A stretch of DNA of 64,000 bases. It comes from Microbacterium rhizomatis (GTDB taxonomy: Bacteria; Actinomycetota; Actinomycetes; Actinomycetales; Microbacteriaceae). The notes beneath the pieces are model-generated. The model saw only the letters and a program-made list of their open reading frames with translations. It made no database searches and had not been told where the DNA came from. Of this stretch, positions 42,329 to 51,435 are shown piece after piece (within the stretch, counting starts at the first letter, position 1; each line of letters opens with the position of its first letter). The stretch covers positions 1,364,001 through 1,428,000 of the forward strand of contig NZ_VYSA01000001.1 in NCBI RefSeq assembly GCF_008710745.1, written 5' to 3'. The position numbers and the translations under genes were made by a program.

Positions 42329-43875
42329 GCGGCGACCCCCTGATTCGTCGGTCCCTGGTTCGTCGGTCCCGCGTCGGTCGGCGCCTCGCCGGCCATCATC
42401 AGCCCGAGCACTCCTCGAGGCGTGTCGCCCGGCACGATACCGACGATGCGGCCCCGGTACATCACGATGATCCGATCGGCCAGAGCGGCGACCTCGTCGA
42501 GTTCGGTCGAGACGACGACGACGGGGATGCCGGCATCCCGCGTCTCGACGATCCGCTTGTGGATGAACTCGATCGAACCCACATCGACCCCGCGCGTGGG
42601 CTGGGCGGCGACGAGGAGCGACAGCTCGCGGCTCATCTCGCGCGCCAGCACGACCTTCTGCTGGTTTCCGCCGGACAGGGTGCCGACCGCCGCGTCGATG
42701 CCGGGCGCGCGCACGTCGAACTCGTCGAACTTCTGCTGCGCGAATTCGGCGATGTACGCGAGCCGCAGGCCGCCGCCGCGCACGAACGGCTGCCCGTTCG
42801 TGCGGTCGAGCACCAGATTCTCGGCGATCGACATGGCCCCGACGAGCCCGTCCTCGGTGCGGTCCTCGGGAACGAATCCGACGCCCTCGTCGAGGATGCG
42901 CCGCACGCTCGCGCCGACGAGCTCGGTACCGCCCAGCCGGACAGACCCCGTGACGCGATCCTGGAGCCCGACCAGCGCCTCGGTCAACTCGGTCTGGCCG
43001 TTGCCCTGCACGCCGGCGATCGCGACGATCTCTCCACCGCGAACATCGAAGCTCACGTCGCTGACGACGATCTGATCCTTCGCGTCGACGACGCTGAGCG
43101 CCTCCACGACGAGCGCGCGCTCGCCGAGCGTCGGGGCGTCCTTGTGAACGGTCAGTTCGACCGCTCGACCGACCATGAGCTCGGCGAGCTCGGCGTTGGT
43201 CGCATCGGGCGATGCTTCGCCGATGACCTTACCGAGCCGGATGACGGTGATCCGGTCGGCGACCTCGCGCACCTCGCGGAGCTTGTGGGTGATGAAGACG
43301 ATCGATGTGCCTGCGGCCTTGAGCTGCCGCATGATCTCCATGAGCTCGTCGGTCTCTTGAGGGGTCAGGACGGCTGTCGGCTCGTCGAACACCAGCACCT
43401 GCGCGTCGCGCGAGAGCGCCTTGATGATCTCGACGCGCTGCTGCACGCCGACGGGGAGGTCTTCGACGAGCGCATCGGGGTCGACGTCGAACCCGAATCG
43501 CGCGGAGATCTCGCGGACGCGCGTGCGTGCGGCATCCAGATCCAGGATGCCGCCGGCCTTCGTCGTCTCGTGGCCGAGCATGACGTTCTCGGCGACGGTG
43601 AAGACGGGGATGAGCATGAAGTGCTGATGCACCATGCCGATGCCGGCGCGCATGGCATCGCCGGGGCCTTGGAAGTTCTGCACCTGATCGTCGAGCAGGA
43701 TCAGCCCGTCGTCGGCACGATAGAGGCCATAGAGGACGTTCATCAGCGTGGACTTGCCCGCGCCGTTCTCGCCCAGCAGGCAGTGGATCTCACCCGGTTC
43801 GATGACCAGGTCGATGTGATCGTTGGCGACCAGGGAGCCGAACTGCTTCGTGATGCCCCGGAGTTCGAGCTTCAT
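42325..43875 (-). CDS. Nucleoside/sugar-type ABC transporter ATPase (two cassettes)
   Basis: 516 residues with two ATP-binding cassettes, as in RbsA/MglA and Bmp-linked ATPases. Cassette 1: Walker A LLGENGAGKSTLMN, Q-loop GMVHQHFMLIP, Walker B VLVFDEPTAVLT. Cassette 2: degenerate Walker A AIAGVQGNGQTELTEAL, signature TLSGGNQQKVVLAREM, then VAAQPTRGVDVGS in place of a full Walker B. The tail repeats TNQGP. It lies 132 bp after the lipoprotein gene and has its own TAGGAT box 8 nt before the ATG, with a direct repeat just upstream, so expression may be separately controlled. Confidence 0.95.
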
Positions 43876-43883
43876 AGTCCCCG

Positions 43884-43889
43884 ATCCTA
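43884..43889 (-). promoter_or_regulatory. -10 box TAGGAT of the nucleoside importer ATPase gene
   Basis: TAGGAT, eight bases, then ATG 43875. Sits one base from a direct repeat (43891-43920) on its upstream side. Confidence 0.45.
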
Positions 43890-43890
43890 G

Positions 43891-43920
43891 TGAGGGTGGT
43901 GGCCCTGGTGAGGGTGGTGG
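43891..43920. promoter_or_regulatory. Direct repeat at the nucleoside importer ATPase promoter
   Basis: TGAGGGTGGTGG occurs at 43891-43902 and 43909-43920, an 18 bp period, read as CCACCACCCTCA on the coding strand. The nearer copy ends one base from the TAGGAT box. Looks like a pair of regulator sites, or possibly a local duplication. Confidence 0.45.
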
Positions 43921-43965
43921 CGGCGATGCCGAGGGATCGGCGTCTGCGGGCGTGCACGCAACGAC

Positions 43966-43997
43966 GATGGGGAGGCTGGTCTCCCAGCCCCCCCATC
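43966..43997. terminator. Stem-loop between the lipoprotein and ATPase genes
   Basis: 14 nt arms GATGGGGAGGCTGG and CCAGCCCCCCCATC with one mismatch and a 4-nt loop, just after the lipoprotein stop. Likely lowers read-through so that binding protein exceeds transporter. Confidence 0.55.
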
Positions 43998-44007
43998 GCG
44001 GGTGTGG

Positions 44008-45117
44008 CTACTTGCTCAGGTAGGACGTGACGGGGATCGACCCGTCGATGATGCCGGCCTGAATGGTGTCGAGCTCACCCTGCAGGTCGGGCGAGACCTT
44101 CGAGGCGAAGTCGTGGAACGGGGCCAGGCCCACTCCGCCGTTCTTCAGCGTGCCGACGAACGCCGTCGGGTCGAAGTTGCCCTGACCCGCGGCGAGGACC
44201 GCGTCGCTGACACCGACGTCGATCAGCTTGCGGATCGAGGTGAGGAGCAGGTCGCCGACCGACGGGTCGGTCTCGAACACGTCGGCGTCGACACCCAGCA
44301 ATGCGATGTCGCGGCCCGAGCTGCGGATCACCGATGCGGCGCTCTGGTAGATCGGCCCGCCGACGGGCAGGAGCACGTCCACGCCCTGGTCGACGATGCC
44401 CTGAGCGGCGTTGATCGCGTCCTGGTTGGCTTCGAAGCCACCGGTGAAGACGCCGTCCTGAGCGGCCGTGTCCCACCCGATGACCGCGACGGTGTCCTTC
44501 TTCTGGTCGTTCCAGTACTTCACGCCCTGGGCGAAGCCGTCCATGAAGATCGAGACGGTCGGGAAGTTCATGCCGCCGAACGTGCCGACCTTCTTGGCCT
44601 TCGAGAACGACGCGGACGCGTACCCGGCCATGAACGCCGCCTGCGCGGTGTCGAACAGGATCGGCTTGATGTTCGGCGCGTCCACCTTGCCGTCGAAGTC
44701 GTTGTCGGCGGCGTCGTCGATGATGACGAACTCGGTCTTCGGGTTGGCGAGGGCAGCCTCGACCGTCGCCGCTGACAGGGCGAATCCGACCGTGACGATC
44801 AGCGAGCAGTTCTGGTCGAGCAGGCTCTGGATGTTGGGCGCGAAGTCCGACTCCGAGCTGGACTGCACGGTCACCGGCGTCACGCCGAGGGTCGCCGCTG
44901 CGCTCACGAGGCCTTCGTAGCCGAGCTGGTTGAACGACTTGTCGTCGAATCCGCCGGCATCCGACACCATGCACGGCTTGAAGCCGGCGACGGCACTGAT
45001 GGATGCGCTGGCAGAGGTGCTCGCGGTCGGGGCGGATGCGCAGCCGGCGAGGGTCAACGCGGCGACGCTCACGGCCGCAAGGCCGCCGAGCAGGCGCTTT
45101 CGGGTAGAAGTGGTCAC
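44008..45117 (-). CDS. BMP-family nucleoside-binding lipoprotein
   Basis: 369 residues. Signal peptide RKRLLGGLAAVSVAALTLAGC with lipobox LAGC (Cys26), then an Ala/Ser linker and a Bmp/Med (PnrA-like) periplasmic-binding fold: CMVSDAGGFDDKSFNQLGYEGL, LIVTVGFALS, FVIIDDAADND, VGTFGGMNFPTVSIFMDGFAQGVKYW and GVFTGGFEANQDAINAA. These proteins bind purine or pyrimidine nucleosides outside the cell for the importer encoded downstream. GTG 45117 has GGAGG 4 nt upstream. First gene of the uptake-salvage run. Confidence 0.94.
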   Translation of the reverse strand: MTTSTRKRLLGGLAAVSVAALTLAGCASAPTASTSASASISAVAGFKPCMVSDAGGFDDKSFNQLGYEGLVSAAATLGVTPVTVQSSSESDFAPNIQSLLDQNCSLIVTVGFALSAATVEAALANPKTEFVIIDDAADNDFDGKVDAPNIKPILFDTAQAAFMAGYASASFSKAKKVGTFGGMNFPTVSIFMDGFAQGVKYWNDQKKDTVAVIGWDTAAQDGVFTGGFEANQDAINAAQGIVDQGVDVLLPVGGPIYQSAASVIRSSGRDIALLGVDADVFETDPSVGDLLLTSIRKLIDVGVSDAVLAAGQGNFDPTAFVGTLKNGGVGLAPFHDFASKVSPDLQGELDTIQAGIIDGSIPVTSYLSK

Positions 45118-45297
45118 TATGCCTCCACGTGCAAAGACCCGCGGACCTCGCGGGCGGGTGGTTCGAAGTTACTCACTGTGACGTCGGGTTTGCATGCTCA
45201 GAACGGGCATGCGTGCGAATGGTTACAAAGACGCAACAGAGCCGAGACAAAGGTCACGAACGATTGCTCGGCGCGAGCCGATCACTGCGCTTCGCGG

Positions 45298-46413
45298 TCA
45301 GAGGACATCGCCTTGGCCGGTGAGCTTGAGGGCGTCCACGACGCCTTTCACCCGCTGCGCGTGCTCGCTGGTGGTCACCAGCAACGCGTCCTCGGTGTCG
45401 ACGATCACGATGTCCTTCACGCCGATGACGCTGATGACCCGGTGCGTCTGACTCACGACGATCCCGCTCGAGGCATCCACGAGTACGCGGGCGTTCTCGC
45501 CCAGGATCGCGAGGTCGTTCTTCCGGCCGTGCGAGTTGAGCTTCGCGAGGCTCGCGAAGTCGCCCACGTCGTCCCACTCGAAGTGACCGGGGATCACGGC
45601 GAGACGCCCCTTCTCGGCGGCGGGCTCGGCGACGGCGTAGTCGATCGCGATCTTGGTGATGGTGGGCCAGATCCGGTCGACGGCCGGTCCGCGGGCGTCT
45701 CGGTCGTCCCACGCATCGGCGAGATCCATGAGCCCGGCGTACAGGTGCGGCTGGTTCTCGGAGATCTCGCCGAGCAGGACATCCGCGCGGGAGATGAACA
45801 TGCCCGCGTTCCAAAGGAAGGATCGGTCGGCGAAATACTCCCGGGCGGTCTCGAGATTCGGCTTCTCCACGAAGCGCGCCACGTAGGCGGCCTCGGGAGC
45901 GCCCTCGACATCGAGCTCGTCACCCTTCTGGATGTAGCCGAATCCGACGGACGGCTCGACCGGGGGGATGCCGATCGTGCAGATGTAGCCGGCCGCCGCG
46001 ACGGCGACGGCCTGGCGGACGGCGTGATCGAACAGGCGCGTCCCGCGGATCACGTGATCGGCGGCGAACGATCCGATGATGACGTCGGGCTCGCGCCGGA
46101 CCAGGATCGCGGCGGCGAGGCCGATCGCGGCGGCCGAATCGCGCGGTTCGGACTCGAGGATCACGTTCTTGTCCGGGATGCCCGGCAGCTCCTTCTCCAC
46201 GGCCGCGCGGTGGGCGCGACCGGTGACCACGGCGATGCGGTCGCGACCTGCGAGCGGTTCGAGTCGGTCCCACGTGTCACGCAGGAGCGTCTGCCCCGAA
46301 CCGGTCAGGTCATGGAGGAACTTCGGGGCGTCGGCGCGCGACAGCGGCCAGAGCCTGCTGCCGATGCCGCCGGCGGGGATCACGGCGTAGAAGTTCTCGA
46401 TCGGCTCGGCCAT
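45298..46413 (-). CDS. manC: Mannose-1-phosphate guanylyltransferase
   Basis: 371 residues. Makes GDP-mannose from GTP and mannose-1-phosphate. FYAVIPAGGIGSRLWPLSRADAPKFLHDLTG is the nucleotide-binding pyrophosphorylase motif, LESEPRDSAAAIGLAA, IGSFAADHVI, VGFGYIQKGDEL, FVEKPN and FLWNAGMFISRADVLL follow in the usual order. No fused phosphomannose isomerase domain. TAGCCT ends 6 nt before the ATG. It is divergent from sdhC; GDP-mannose could serve glycolipid and wall mannan synthesis or feed the phospho-sugar mutase pathway at 25413. Confidence 0.95.
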   Translation of the reverse strand: MAEPIENFYAVIPAGGIGSRLWPLSRADAPKFLHDLTGSGQTLLRDTWDRLEPLAGRDRIAVVTGRAHRAAVEKELPGIPDKNVILESEPRDSAAAIGLAAAILVRREPDVIIGSFAADHVIRGTRLFDHAVRQAVAVAAAGYICTIGIPPVEPSVGFGYIQKGDELDVEGAPEAAYVARFVEKPNLETAREYFADRSFLWNAGMFISRADVLLGEISENQPHLYAGLMDLADAWDDRDARGPAVDRIWPTITKIAIDYAVAEPAAEKGRLAVIPGHFEWDDVGDFASLAKLNSHGRKNDLAILGENARVLVDASSGIVVSQTHRVISVIGVKDIVIVDTEDALLVTTSEHAQRVKGVVDALKLTGQGDVL

Positions 46414-46419
46414 GCTCCC

Positions 46420-46425
46420 AGGCTA
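46420..46425 (-). promoter_or_regulatory. -10 box TAGCCT of manC
   Basis: TAGCCT, six bases, then ATG 46413. Faces the sdh promoter region. Confidence 0.5.
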
Positions 46426-46493
46426 TCGGGACCGATATGACCGGCGGATGACATGCGTGTGTCCGCATCCTCCGGCGCATTTCGACAGATCTC

Positions 46494-46503
46494 TTGACGT
46501 CAA
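46494..46503. promoter_or_regulatory. Palindrome TTGACGTCAA upstream of sdhC
   Basis: Perfect 10 bp palindrome that also contains a -35-like TTGACG. It lies 5 bp from the iron-box-like palindrome. Could be a -35 element, a regulator site, or both. Confidence 0.5.
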
Positions 46504-46508
46504 GATAC

Positions 46509-46522
46509 TTAGGCACGCCTAA
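46509..46522. promoter_or_regulatory. DtxR/IdeR-like iron box upstream of sdhC
   Basis: TTAGGCACGCCTAA fits TTAGG-N4-CCTAA, the half-site palindrome within the 19 bp DtxR/IdeR consensus; against the full consensus I count about 14 of 19 matches. It lies 120 bp before the sdhC start and 96 bp from the manC start. Succinate dehydrogenase is rich in iron (three Fe-S clusters and heme), so iron control is plausible. Confidence 0.55.
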
Positions 46523-46641
46523 TCGTCGCCGTCAGCGCCGCGGGAATAGGATGATTCCGACGTCCGTGTGACGCCCCGCGGCCCCGTGCCGCGGAGGGGC
46601 ATCGACCCGCCCCCACTCGTGTTCGACCAGGGAGGACGACC

Positions 46642-47076
46642 GTGTCTGCTCCAGCACGCGTCATACCGTCGGTATCGGAAACCACTTCCAGGGTTCCGCG
46701 TGGAACCCTGTACCGAGGTCGAGAAGGCATGTGGTCGTGGGTGCTGCATCGCATCACCGGCGTCGCGATCTTCTTCTTCCTCCTGGTGCACGTTCTCGAT
46801 ACCGCGTTGATCCGCGTATCGCCCGAGGCGTACAACGCTGTCATCGGAACGTACAAGAACCCCATCATGGGCATCGGCGAGATCGTCCTCGTCGGCGCGA
46901 TCGCGTACCACGCCTACAACGGGCTGCGGATCATCGTCGTGGACTTCTGGGCGAAGGGCGCCCGCTTCCAGCGACAGCTGTGGTGGGGGGTCCTCGGCCT
47001 GTGGGTGATCACGATGGCCGGCTTCGTCCCGCGACAGATGGTCAGCATCATCGCCGAGATCTCAGGAGCGCACTGA
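46642..47076 (+). CDS. sdhC: Succinate dehydrogenase cytochrome b subunit
   Basis: 144 residues, GTG 46642 with GGAGG 6 nt upstream. Three membrane helices; GMWSWVLHRITGVAIFFFLLVHVLDTALI has the Ser/Arg quinone-site residues and a His that can ligate heme b, and IGEIVLVGAIAYHAYNGLRIIVVDFW is the second conserved block. With SdhD it anchors the enzyme and passes electrons to menaquinone. First gene of sdhCDAB. Upstream lie two palindromes at 46494-46522, suggesting regulation, perhaps by iron. Confidence 0.94.
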   Translation: MSAPARVIPSVSETTSRVPRGTLYRGREGMWSWVLHRITGVAIFFFLLVHVLDTALIRVSPEAYNAVIGTYKNPIMGIGEIVLVGAIAYHAYNGLRIIVVDFWAKGARFQRQLWWGVLGLWVITMAGFVPRQMVSIIAEISGAH

Positions 47077-47525
47077 TGACCGCCCCCGCCATCGCCGATC
47101 CGCGCAGCCCGATCGCCCGCCCGCGGCGGAAGGGACCCAACCTCGAGAAGTGGGGCTGGATCTACATGCGCGCCTCGGGCGTGCTCTTGATCGTGCTGAT
47201 CTTCGGCCACCTGTTCGTGAATCTCGTCGCGGGCGACGGAATCCGGCAGATCGACTTCGCATTCGTCGTCGGCAAGTACGCTTCGCCCTTCTGGCAGTGG
47301 TGGGACGTGCTGATGCTGTGGCTCGCCCTGATCCACGGCGCGAACGGGATGCGCACCATCATCAACGACTACGTCACCCACAACCGCACGCGCGCCGTGC
47401 TCGTGTGGGCCGTGGGAATCGCCGCGGCGTTCCTCATCCTGCTCGGAACGCTCGTGGTCTTCACGTTCGACCCGTGCCTGGGCGTCACGCCCGACAGCAG
47501 CCTGTGGAGCATGTGCCAGGGCTGA
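47076..47525 (+). CDS. sdhD: Succinate dehydrogenase membrane anchor subunit
   Basis: 149 residues, translationally coupled to sdhC (TGATG), with AGGAG upstream. Three membrane helices: [53 protein letters not shown] and [25 protein letters not shown]. The His in LIHGANG and that in FGHLFV are candidate heme ligands. Partner of SdhC. Confidence 0.92.
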   Translation: MTAPAIADPRSPIARPRRKGPNLEKWGWIYMRASGVLLIVLIFGHLFVNLVAGDGIRQIDFAFVVGKYASPFWQWWDVLMLWLALIHGANGMRTIINDYVTHNRTRAVLVWAVGIAAAFLILLGTLVVFTFDPCLGVTPDSSLWSMCQG

Positions 47526-47592
47526 GCCTCCTCACCGCCTGACCGCCCGGCATCCGCGGGCGCCCCGAGACCAAGACGAAAGCATCCATCAC

Positions 47593-49413
47593 GTGAGCAC
47601 CCAGACCACCGGCGACACTGTTCCTCAGAGCACCGTCAAGGACGGCGTGCACTACCACCAGTTCGACATCGTGATCGTCGGCGCGGGCGGGGCGGGGATG
47701 CGCGCCGCGATCGAGGCGGGGCCGGGCGCTCGAACGGCGGTCATCTCGAAGCTGTACCCCACCCGCTCTCACACGGGCGCCGCGCAGGGCGGCATGGCCG
47801 CAGCCCTCGCGAACGTCGAAGAGGACTCGTGGGAGTGGCACACCTTCGACACCGTCAAGGGCGGCGACTACCTCGTCGACCAGGACGCGGCAGAGATCCT
47901 CGCGAAAGAGGCCATCGACGCCGTCATCGATCTCGAGAACATGGGGCTGCCGTTCAACCGCACCCCCGAGGGAAAGATCGACCAGCGCCGCTTCGGCGGG
48001 CACACCGCCGATCACGGCAAGACGCCCGTCCGTCGTGCCTGCTACGCCGCCGACCGCACCGGCCACATGATCCTGCAGACCCTGTTCCAGAACTGCGTGC
48101 GCCTGGGCATCAACTTCTTCAACGAGTTCTACGTGCTCGACCTCATCACCGTCAAGGGCGACGACGGCGGCACGCAGATCGCGGGCGTCGTCGCGTACGA
48201 GCTGGCCACCGGCGAGCTGCACGTCTTCCAGTCCAAGGCGGTGATCTTCGCCACCGGCGGGTTCGGCAAGATCTACAAGACGACCTCCAACGCGCACACC
48301 CTCACGGGCGACGGCGTCGGCATCATCTGGCGCAAGGGCCTCCCGCTCGAAGACATGGAGTTCTTCCAGTTCCACCCGACCGGCCTGGCCGGGCTCGGCA
48401 TCCTGCTCACCGAAGGTGCGCGCGGCGAGGGGGCGATCCTGCGCAACGCGAGTGGCGAGCGCTTCATGGAGCGCTACGCGCCGACCATCAAAGACCTGGC
48501 CCCGCGTGACATCGTCGCGCGATGCATGGTGCAGGAGGTCGCGGAAGGCCGCGGCGCAGGACCCCACAAGGACTACGTGCTGCTGGACTGCACGCACCTG
48601 GGCGCCGAGGTTCTGGAGACCAAGCTCCCCGACATCACCGAGTTCGCCCGGACCTATCTGGGCGTCGACCCGGTGGTCGAGCCGGTGCCCGTGATGCCGA
48701 CAGCGCACTACGCGATGGGCGGCATCCCCACGAACAACAACGCCGAGGTGCTCTCGAACAACACCACCGTCGTTCCCGGCCTCTACGCGGCCGGCGAGTG
48801 CGCGTGCGTCTCGGTGCACGGCTCGAACCGCCTCGGCACCAACTCGCTCCTGGACATCAACGTGTTCGGCAAGCGCGCCGGCCGGAACGCGGTGGAGTAC
48901 GTCAAGACGGCCGAGTTCGTCGAGATCCCCGAGCATCCCGTCCAGGAGGTGCGCGACCTCATCGAGGGCCTGCGCGCGAACCAGGGCCAGGAGCGGATCG
49001 CGGTGCTGCGCAAGACCCTGCAGGACGAGATGGACAAGGGCGCGCAGGTGTTCCGCACCCACGAGTCCCTCGCGCACGTGCTCGAAGTGATCGCCGACCT
49101 GCGCGAACGCTTCAAGAACATCCACGTCGACGACAAGGGCAAGCGGTACAACACCGACCTGCTCGAGGCGGTCGAACTCGGCTTCCTGCTTGACCTCGCC
49201 GAGGTCGTCGTCTATGCCGCGCAGAACCGCGAGGAGAGCCGCGGCGGTCACATGCGCGACGACTTCCCCAAGCGCGACGACGAGAACTACATGAAGCACA
49301 CGATGGCGTACCTCACCGGCGACCCGCATTCCTCGCACCCCGCCGACCACATCGAGCTCGACTGGAAGCCGGTCGTGATCACGCGCTACCAGCCGATGGA
49401 AAGGAAGTACTAG
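47593..49413 (+). CDS. sdhA: Succinate dehydrogenase flavoprotein subunit
   Basis: 606 residues; GTG start, 67 bp after sdh[21 protein letters not shown] binds FAD, and [21 protein letters not shown] contains the His that normally carries covalent [60 protein letters not shown] and [19 protein letters not shown] give the substrate-site residues. Oxidises succinate to fumarate in the TCA cycle. The stop is 2 bp from the sdhB start. Confidence 0.98.
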   Translation: MSTQTTGDTVPQSTVKDGVHYHQFDIVIVGAGGAGMRAAIEAGPGARTAVISKLYPTRSHTGAAQGGMAAALANVEEDSWEWHTFDTVKGGDYLVDQDAAEILAKEAIDAVIDLENMGLPFNRTPEGKIDQRRFGGHTADHGKTPVRRACYAADRTGHMILQTLFQNCVRLGINFFNEFYVLDLITVKGDDGGTQIAGVVAYELATGELHVFQSKAVIFATGGFGKIYKTTSNAHTLTGDGVGIIWRKGLPLEDMEFFQFHPTGLAGLGILLTEGARGEGAILRNASGERFMERYAPTIKDLAPRDIVARCMVQEVAEGRGAGPHKDYVLLDCTHLGAEVLETKLPDITEFARTYLGVDPVVEPVPVMPTAHYAMGGIPTNNNAEVLSNNTTVVPGLYAAGECACVSVHGSNRLGTNSLLDINVFGKRAGRNAVEYVKTAEFVEIPEHPVQEVRDLIEGLRANQGQERIAVLRKTLQDEMDKGAQVFRTHESLAHVLEVIADLRERFKNIHVDDKGKRYNTDLLEAVELGFLLDLAEVVVYAAQNREESRGGHMRDDFPKRDDENYMKHTMAYLTGDPHSSHPADHIELDWKPVVITRYQPMERKY

Positions 49414-49415
49414 GG

Positions 49416-50186
49416 ATGACGATCGTCACCGACGCTTCGGACACCGCCCAGGCAGCAGCCGACACCGGCATCCAGGCCTTCCTCGTCACCTTCATCATCC
49501 GCCGCTTCGATCCCGAGGTGGACGCTGAGCCGCGCTGGGTGGACTACGACGTCGAGCTCTACTCGACCGACCGCGTGCTGGACGCCCTGCACAAGATCAA
49601 GTGGGAGGTCGACGGCTCGCTGTCGTTCCGCCGCTCGTGCGCGCACGGCATCTGCGGTTCGGATGCGATGCGCATCAACGGCCGCAATCGCCTCGCGTGC
49701 AAGACGCTCATCAAAGACCTCGACATCTCCAAGCCGATCTACGTCGAGGCGATCAAGGGACTCCCCCTCGAGAAGGACCTCATCGTCGACATGGAGCCGT
49801 TCTTCGCCTCCTATCGCGAGGTGCAGCCGTTCCTCATCGCGAACTCCACGCCTCCGAAAGACAAGGAACGCATCCAGTCGATCGCCGACCGCGAGATCTT
49901 CGACGACACGACCAAGTGCATCCTGTGCGCCGCGTGCACATCGTCGTGCCCCGTCTTCTGGACCGACGGGCAGTACTTCGGTCCCGCAGCGATCGTCAAC
50001 GCGCACAGGTTCATCTTCGACTCGCGTGACGACGCCGCCGACGTGCGCCTCGACATCCTCAACGACAAAGAGGGCGTCTGGCGCTGCCGCACGACCTTCA
50101 ACTGCACCGAGGCATGCCCTCGGGGCATCGAGGTGACCAAGGCGATCGCCGAGGTCAAGCAGGCCGTCCTCCGCGGTCGCTCCTAG
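49416..50186 (+). CDS. sdhB: Succinate dehydrogenase iron-sulfur subunit
   Basis: 256 residues. N-terminal ferredoxin-like part with SCAHGICGSDAMRINGRNRLACKTL (2Fe-2S) and C-terminal clusters CILCAACTSSCPVFW (4Fe-4S) and CRTTFNCTEACPRGIEVTKAI (3Fe-4S). Carries electrons from FAD to the membrane anchor. Starts 2 bp after sdhA; AAAGGAAG lies over the sdhA end as ribosome binding site. Last gene of the operon. Confidence 0.98.
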   Translation: MTIVTDASDTAQAAADTGIQAFLVTFIIRRFDPEVDAEPRWVDYDVELYSTDRVLDALHKIKWEVDGSLSFRRSCAHGICGSDAMRINGRNRLACKTLIKDLDISKPIYVEAIKGLPLEKDLIVDMEPFFASYREVQPFLIANSTPPKDKERIQSIADREIFDDTTKCILCAACTSSCPVFWTDGQYFGPAAIVNAHRFIFDSRDDAADVRLDILNDKEGVWRCRTTFNCTEACPRGIEVTKAIAEVKQAVLRGRS

Positions 50187-50223
50187 CGACCGAGCTCGCA
50201 GCCCTTCCTGACCGAGGAGCGCC

Positions 50224-51426
50224 GTGACCGACATCCGGGACACCGTCGTCCCGACCCGCGCCAGGGTCGCCGTCTCGGCAGCCTACGCCGCGCAAGGCCT
50301 CGGGTACGCCGTGATCGTCACGACGCTGCCCTCCTTCAAGGCTCAGCAGCAGATCGACGACACCGCGATCGCGCTCATCATCCTGCTGGTGTGCGCGGCC
50401 GCGGCGATCGGATCGGTCGTCGCGGACCTGATCGCCAAGCGTGCGGGCAGCCGGATGTCGCTCGTGGTCGGTCTGGCCCTGGAGGTCGTCGGGGTCGCGA
50501 TCGTCTGGATGGATCTGCCGCTCTGGGCGTTCGTCGCCGGATTCGCGATCTACGGTATCGGACTCGGCGGAGTCGACGCCGCGGGGGCGATGCAGGGCGT
50601 CCTCGTGCAGCGGAGGTACGGTCGCGACCTCATGGGCGGCTTCTTCGCGGCCTACACCGCCGCGGCGATCCTCGGGGCACTCGCCGTCGCCGGCTCCGCC
50701 GCGATCGGCGCCGCACCATCCGCTCAGCTCGCACTCGTGATCGTGGTGGCATCGGGGGTCGCGGTCTGGGGCCTGTTCGCCTTCGACCGCACACACGCGG
50801 CCGCCGCACCCGGCGCCCCGAGCACGACTCCGCTCCCCCGCCGTGGCATCTGGCTCTTCGGCTTCGTGATCCTGGCCGCCTTCACCCTGGATTCGGGGGT
50901 GAGCACCTGGAGCACGGTCTACCTGCAGGATGACCTCGCCGCTGTCGCAGCGATCGCGCCGCTCGGATACGCGGCATACCAGGTTGCGATCCTCCTCACC
51001 CGCCTCGCCACGGATCGGGTGGTCGATCGCTGGGGACCGCGCCCGGTCGTGCTCTGCGCCACGCTCGTCTCGATCGCGGGGCTGGTCTTCGTCGCAGCGC
51101 TCCCCTTCACCGCCGCCGCGATCGTCGGTTTCGCGCTCGCCGGCGTTGCGGTGGGAGCGCTCGTGCCGATCTCGTTCACGTCCGCCGGCTCGCTGGCGCC
51201 GCTCCGCAGCGACGAGATCATCGCGCGCGTGAACCTCTTCAACTACGTGGGCGCCGTGCTCGGGGCGGTCGTGATCGGACTGCTCGCCGACGGGCCGGGG
51301 CTCGGCCTCGGCTTCCTCGTGCCTGCACTGCTGCTCGTGCCCGTGCTGTTCGTGGCCCGGCGCTTCCGCGCCGCGACGCGCACGGACGACCCCGCGACGG
51401 CGGATGCCGCATCCACCGATCGCTAA
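50224..51426 (+). CDS. Major facilitator superfamily transporter
   Basis: 400 residues, 12 predicted membrane helices with a central loop near residue 200 rich in Ala/Pro. Weak MFS signatures: DLIAKRAGSRMSLVVGLALEVVG after helix 2, and LATDRVVDRWGPRPVVLCATLVSIAG in the second half. The sequence resembles small drug/sugar-type efflux permeases, but substrate cannot be assigned. GTG 50224 with GAGGAG 4 nt upstream, 37 bp after sdhB. Its TAA stop overlaps the next gene's -10 box. Confidence 0.88.
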   Translation: MTDIRDTVVPTRARVAVSAAYAAQGLGYAVIVTTLPSFKAQQQIDDTAIALIILLVCAAAAIGSVVADLIAKRAGSRMSLVVGLALEVVGVAIVWMDLPLWAFVAGFAIYGIGLGGVDAAGAMQGVLVQRRYGRDLMGGFFAAYTAAAILGALAVAGSAAIGAAPSAQLALVIVVASGVAVWGLFAFDRTHAAAAPGAPSTTPLPRRGIWLFGFVILAAFTLDSGVSTWSTVYLQDDLAAVAAIAPLGYAAYQVAILLTRLATDRVVDRWGPRPVVLCATLVSIAGLVFVAALPFTAAAIVGFALAGVAVGALVPISFTSAGSLAPLRSDEIIARVNLFNYVGAVLGAVVIGLLADGPGLGLGFLVPALLLVPVLFVARRFRAATRTDDPATADAASTDR

Positions 51427-51429
51427 TCT
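51424..51429 (+). promoter_or_regulatory. -10 box TAATCT of the YihY gene
   Basis: TAATCT, six bases, then GTG 51436. Its first three bases are the stop codon of the MFS gene. Confidence 0.5.
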
Positions 51430-51435
51430 GGGGGC

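Noticed and set aside
45190..45212. Two GCATGC hexamers upstream of the lipoprotein gene as an operator
   Set aside because: Short self-complementary hexamers with no wider symmetry; not enough to call a site.
47485..49350. Long minus-strand frame opposite sdhA
   Set aside because: Pure antisense shadow of a highly conserved gene with all active-site blocks on the other strand.
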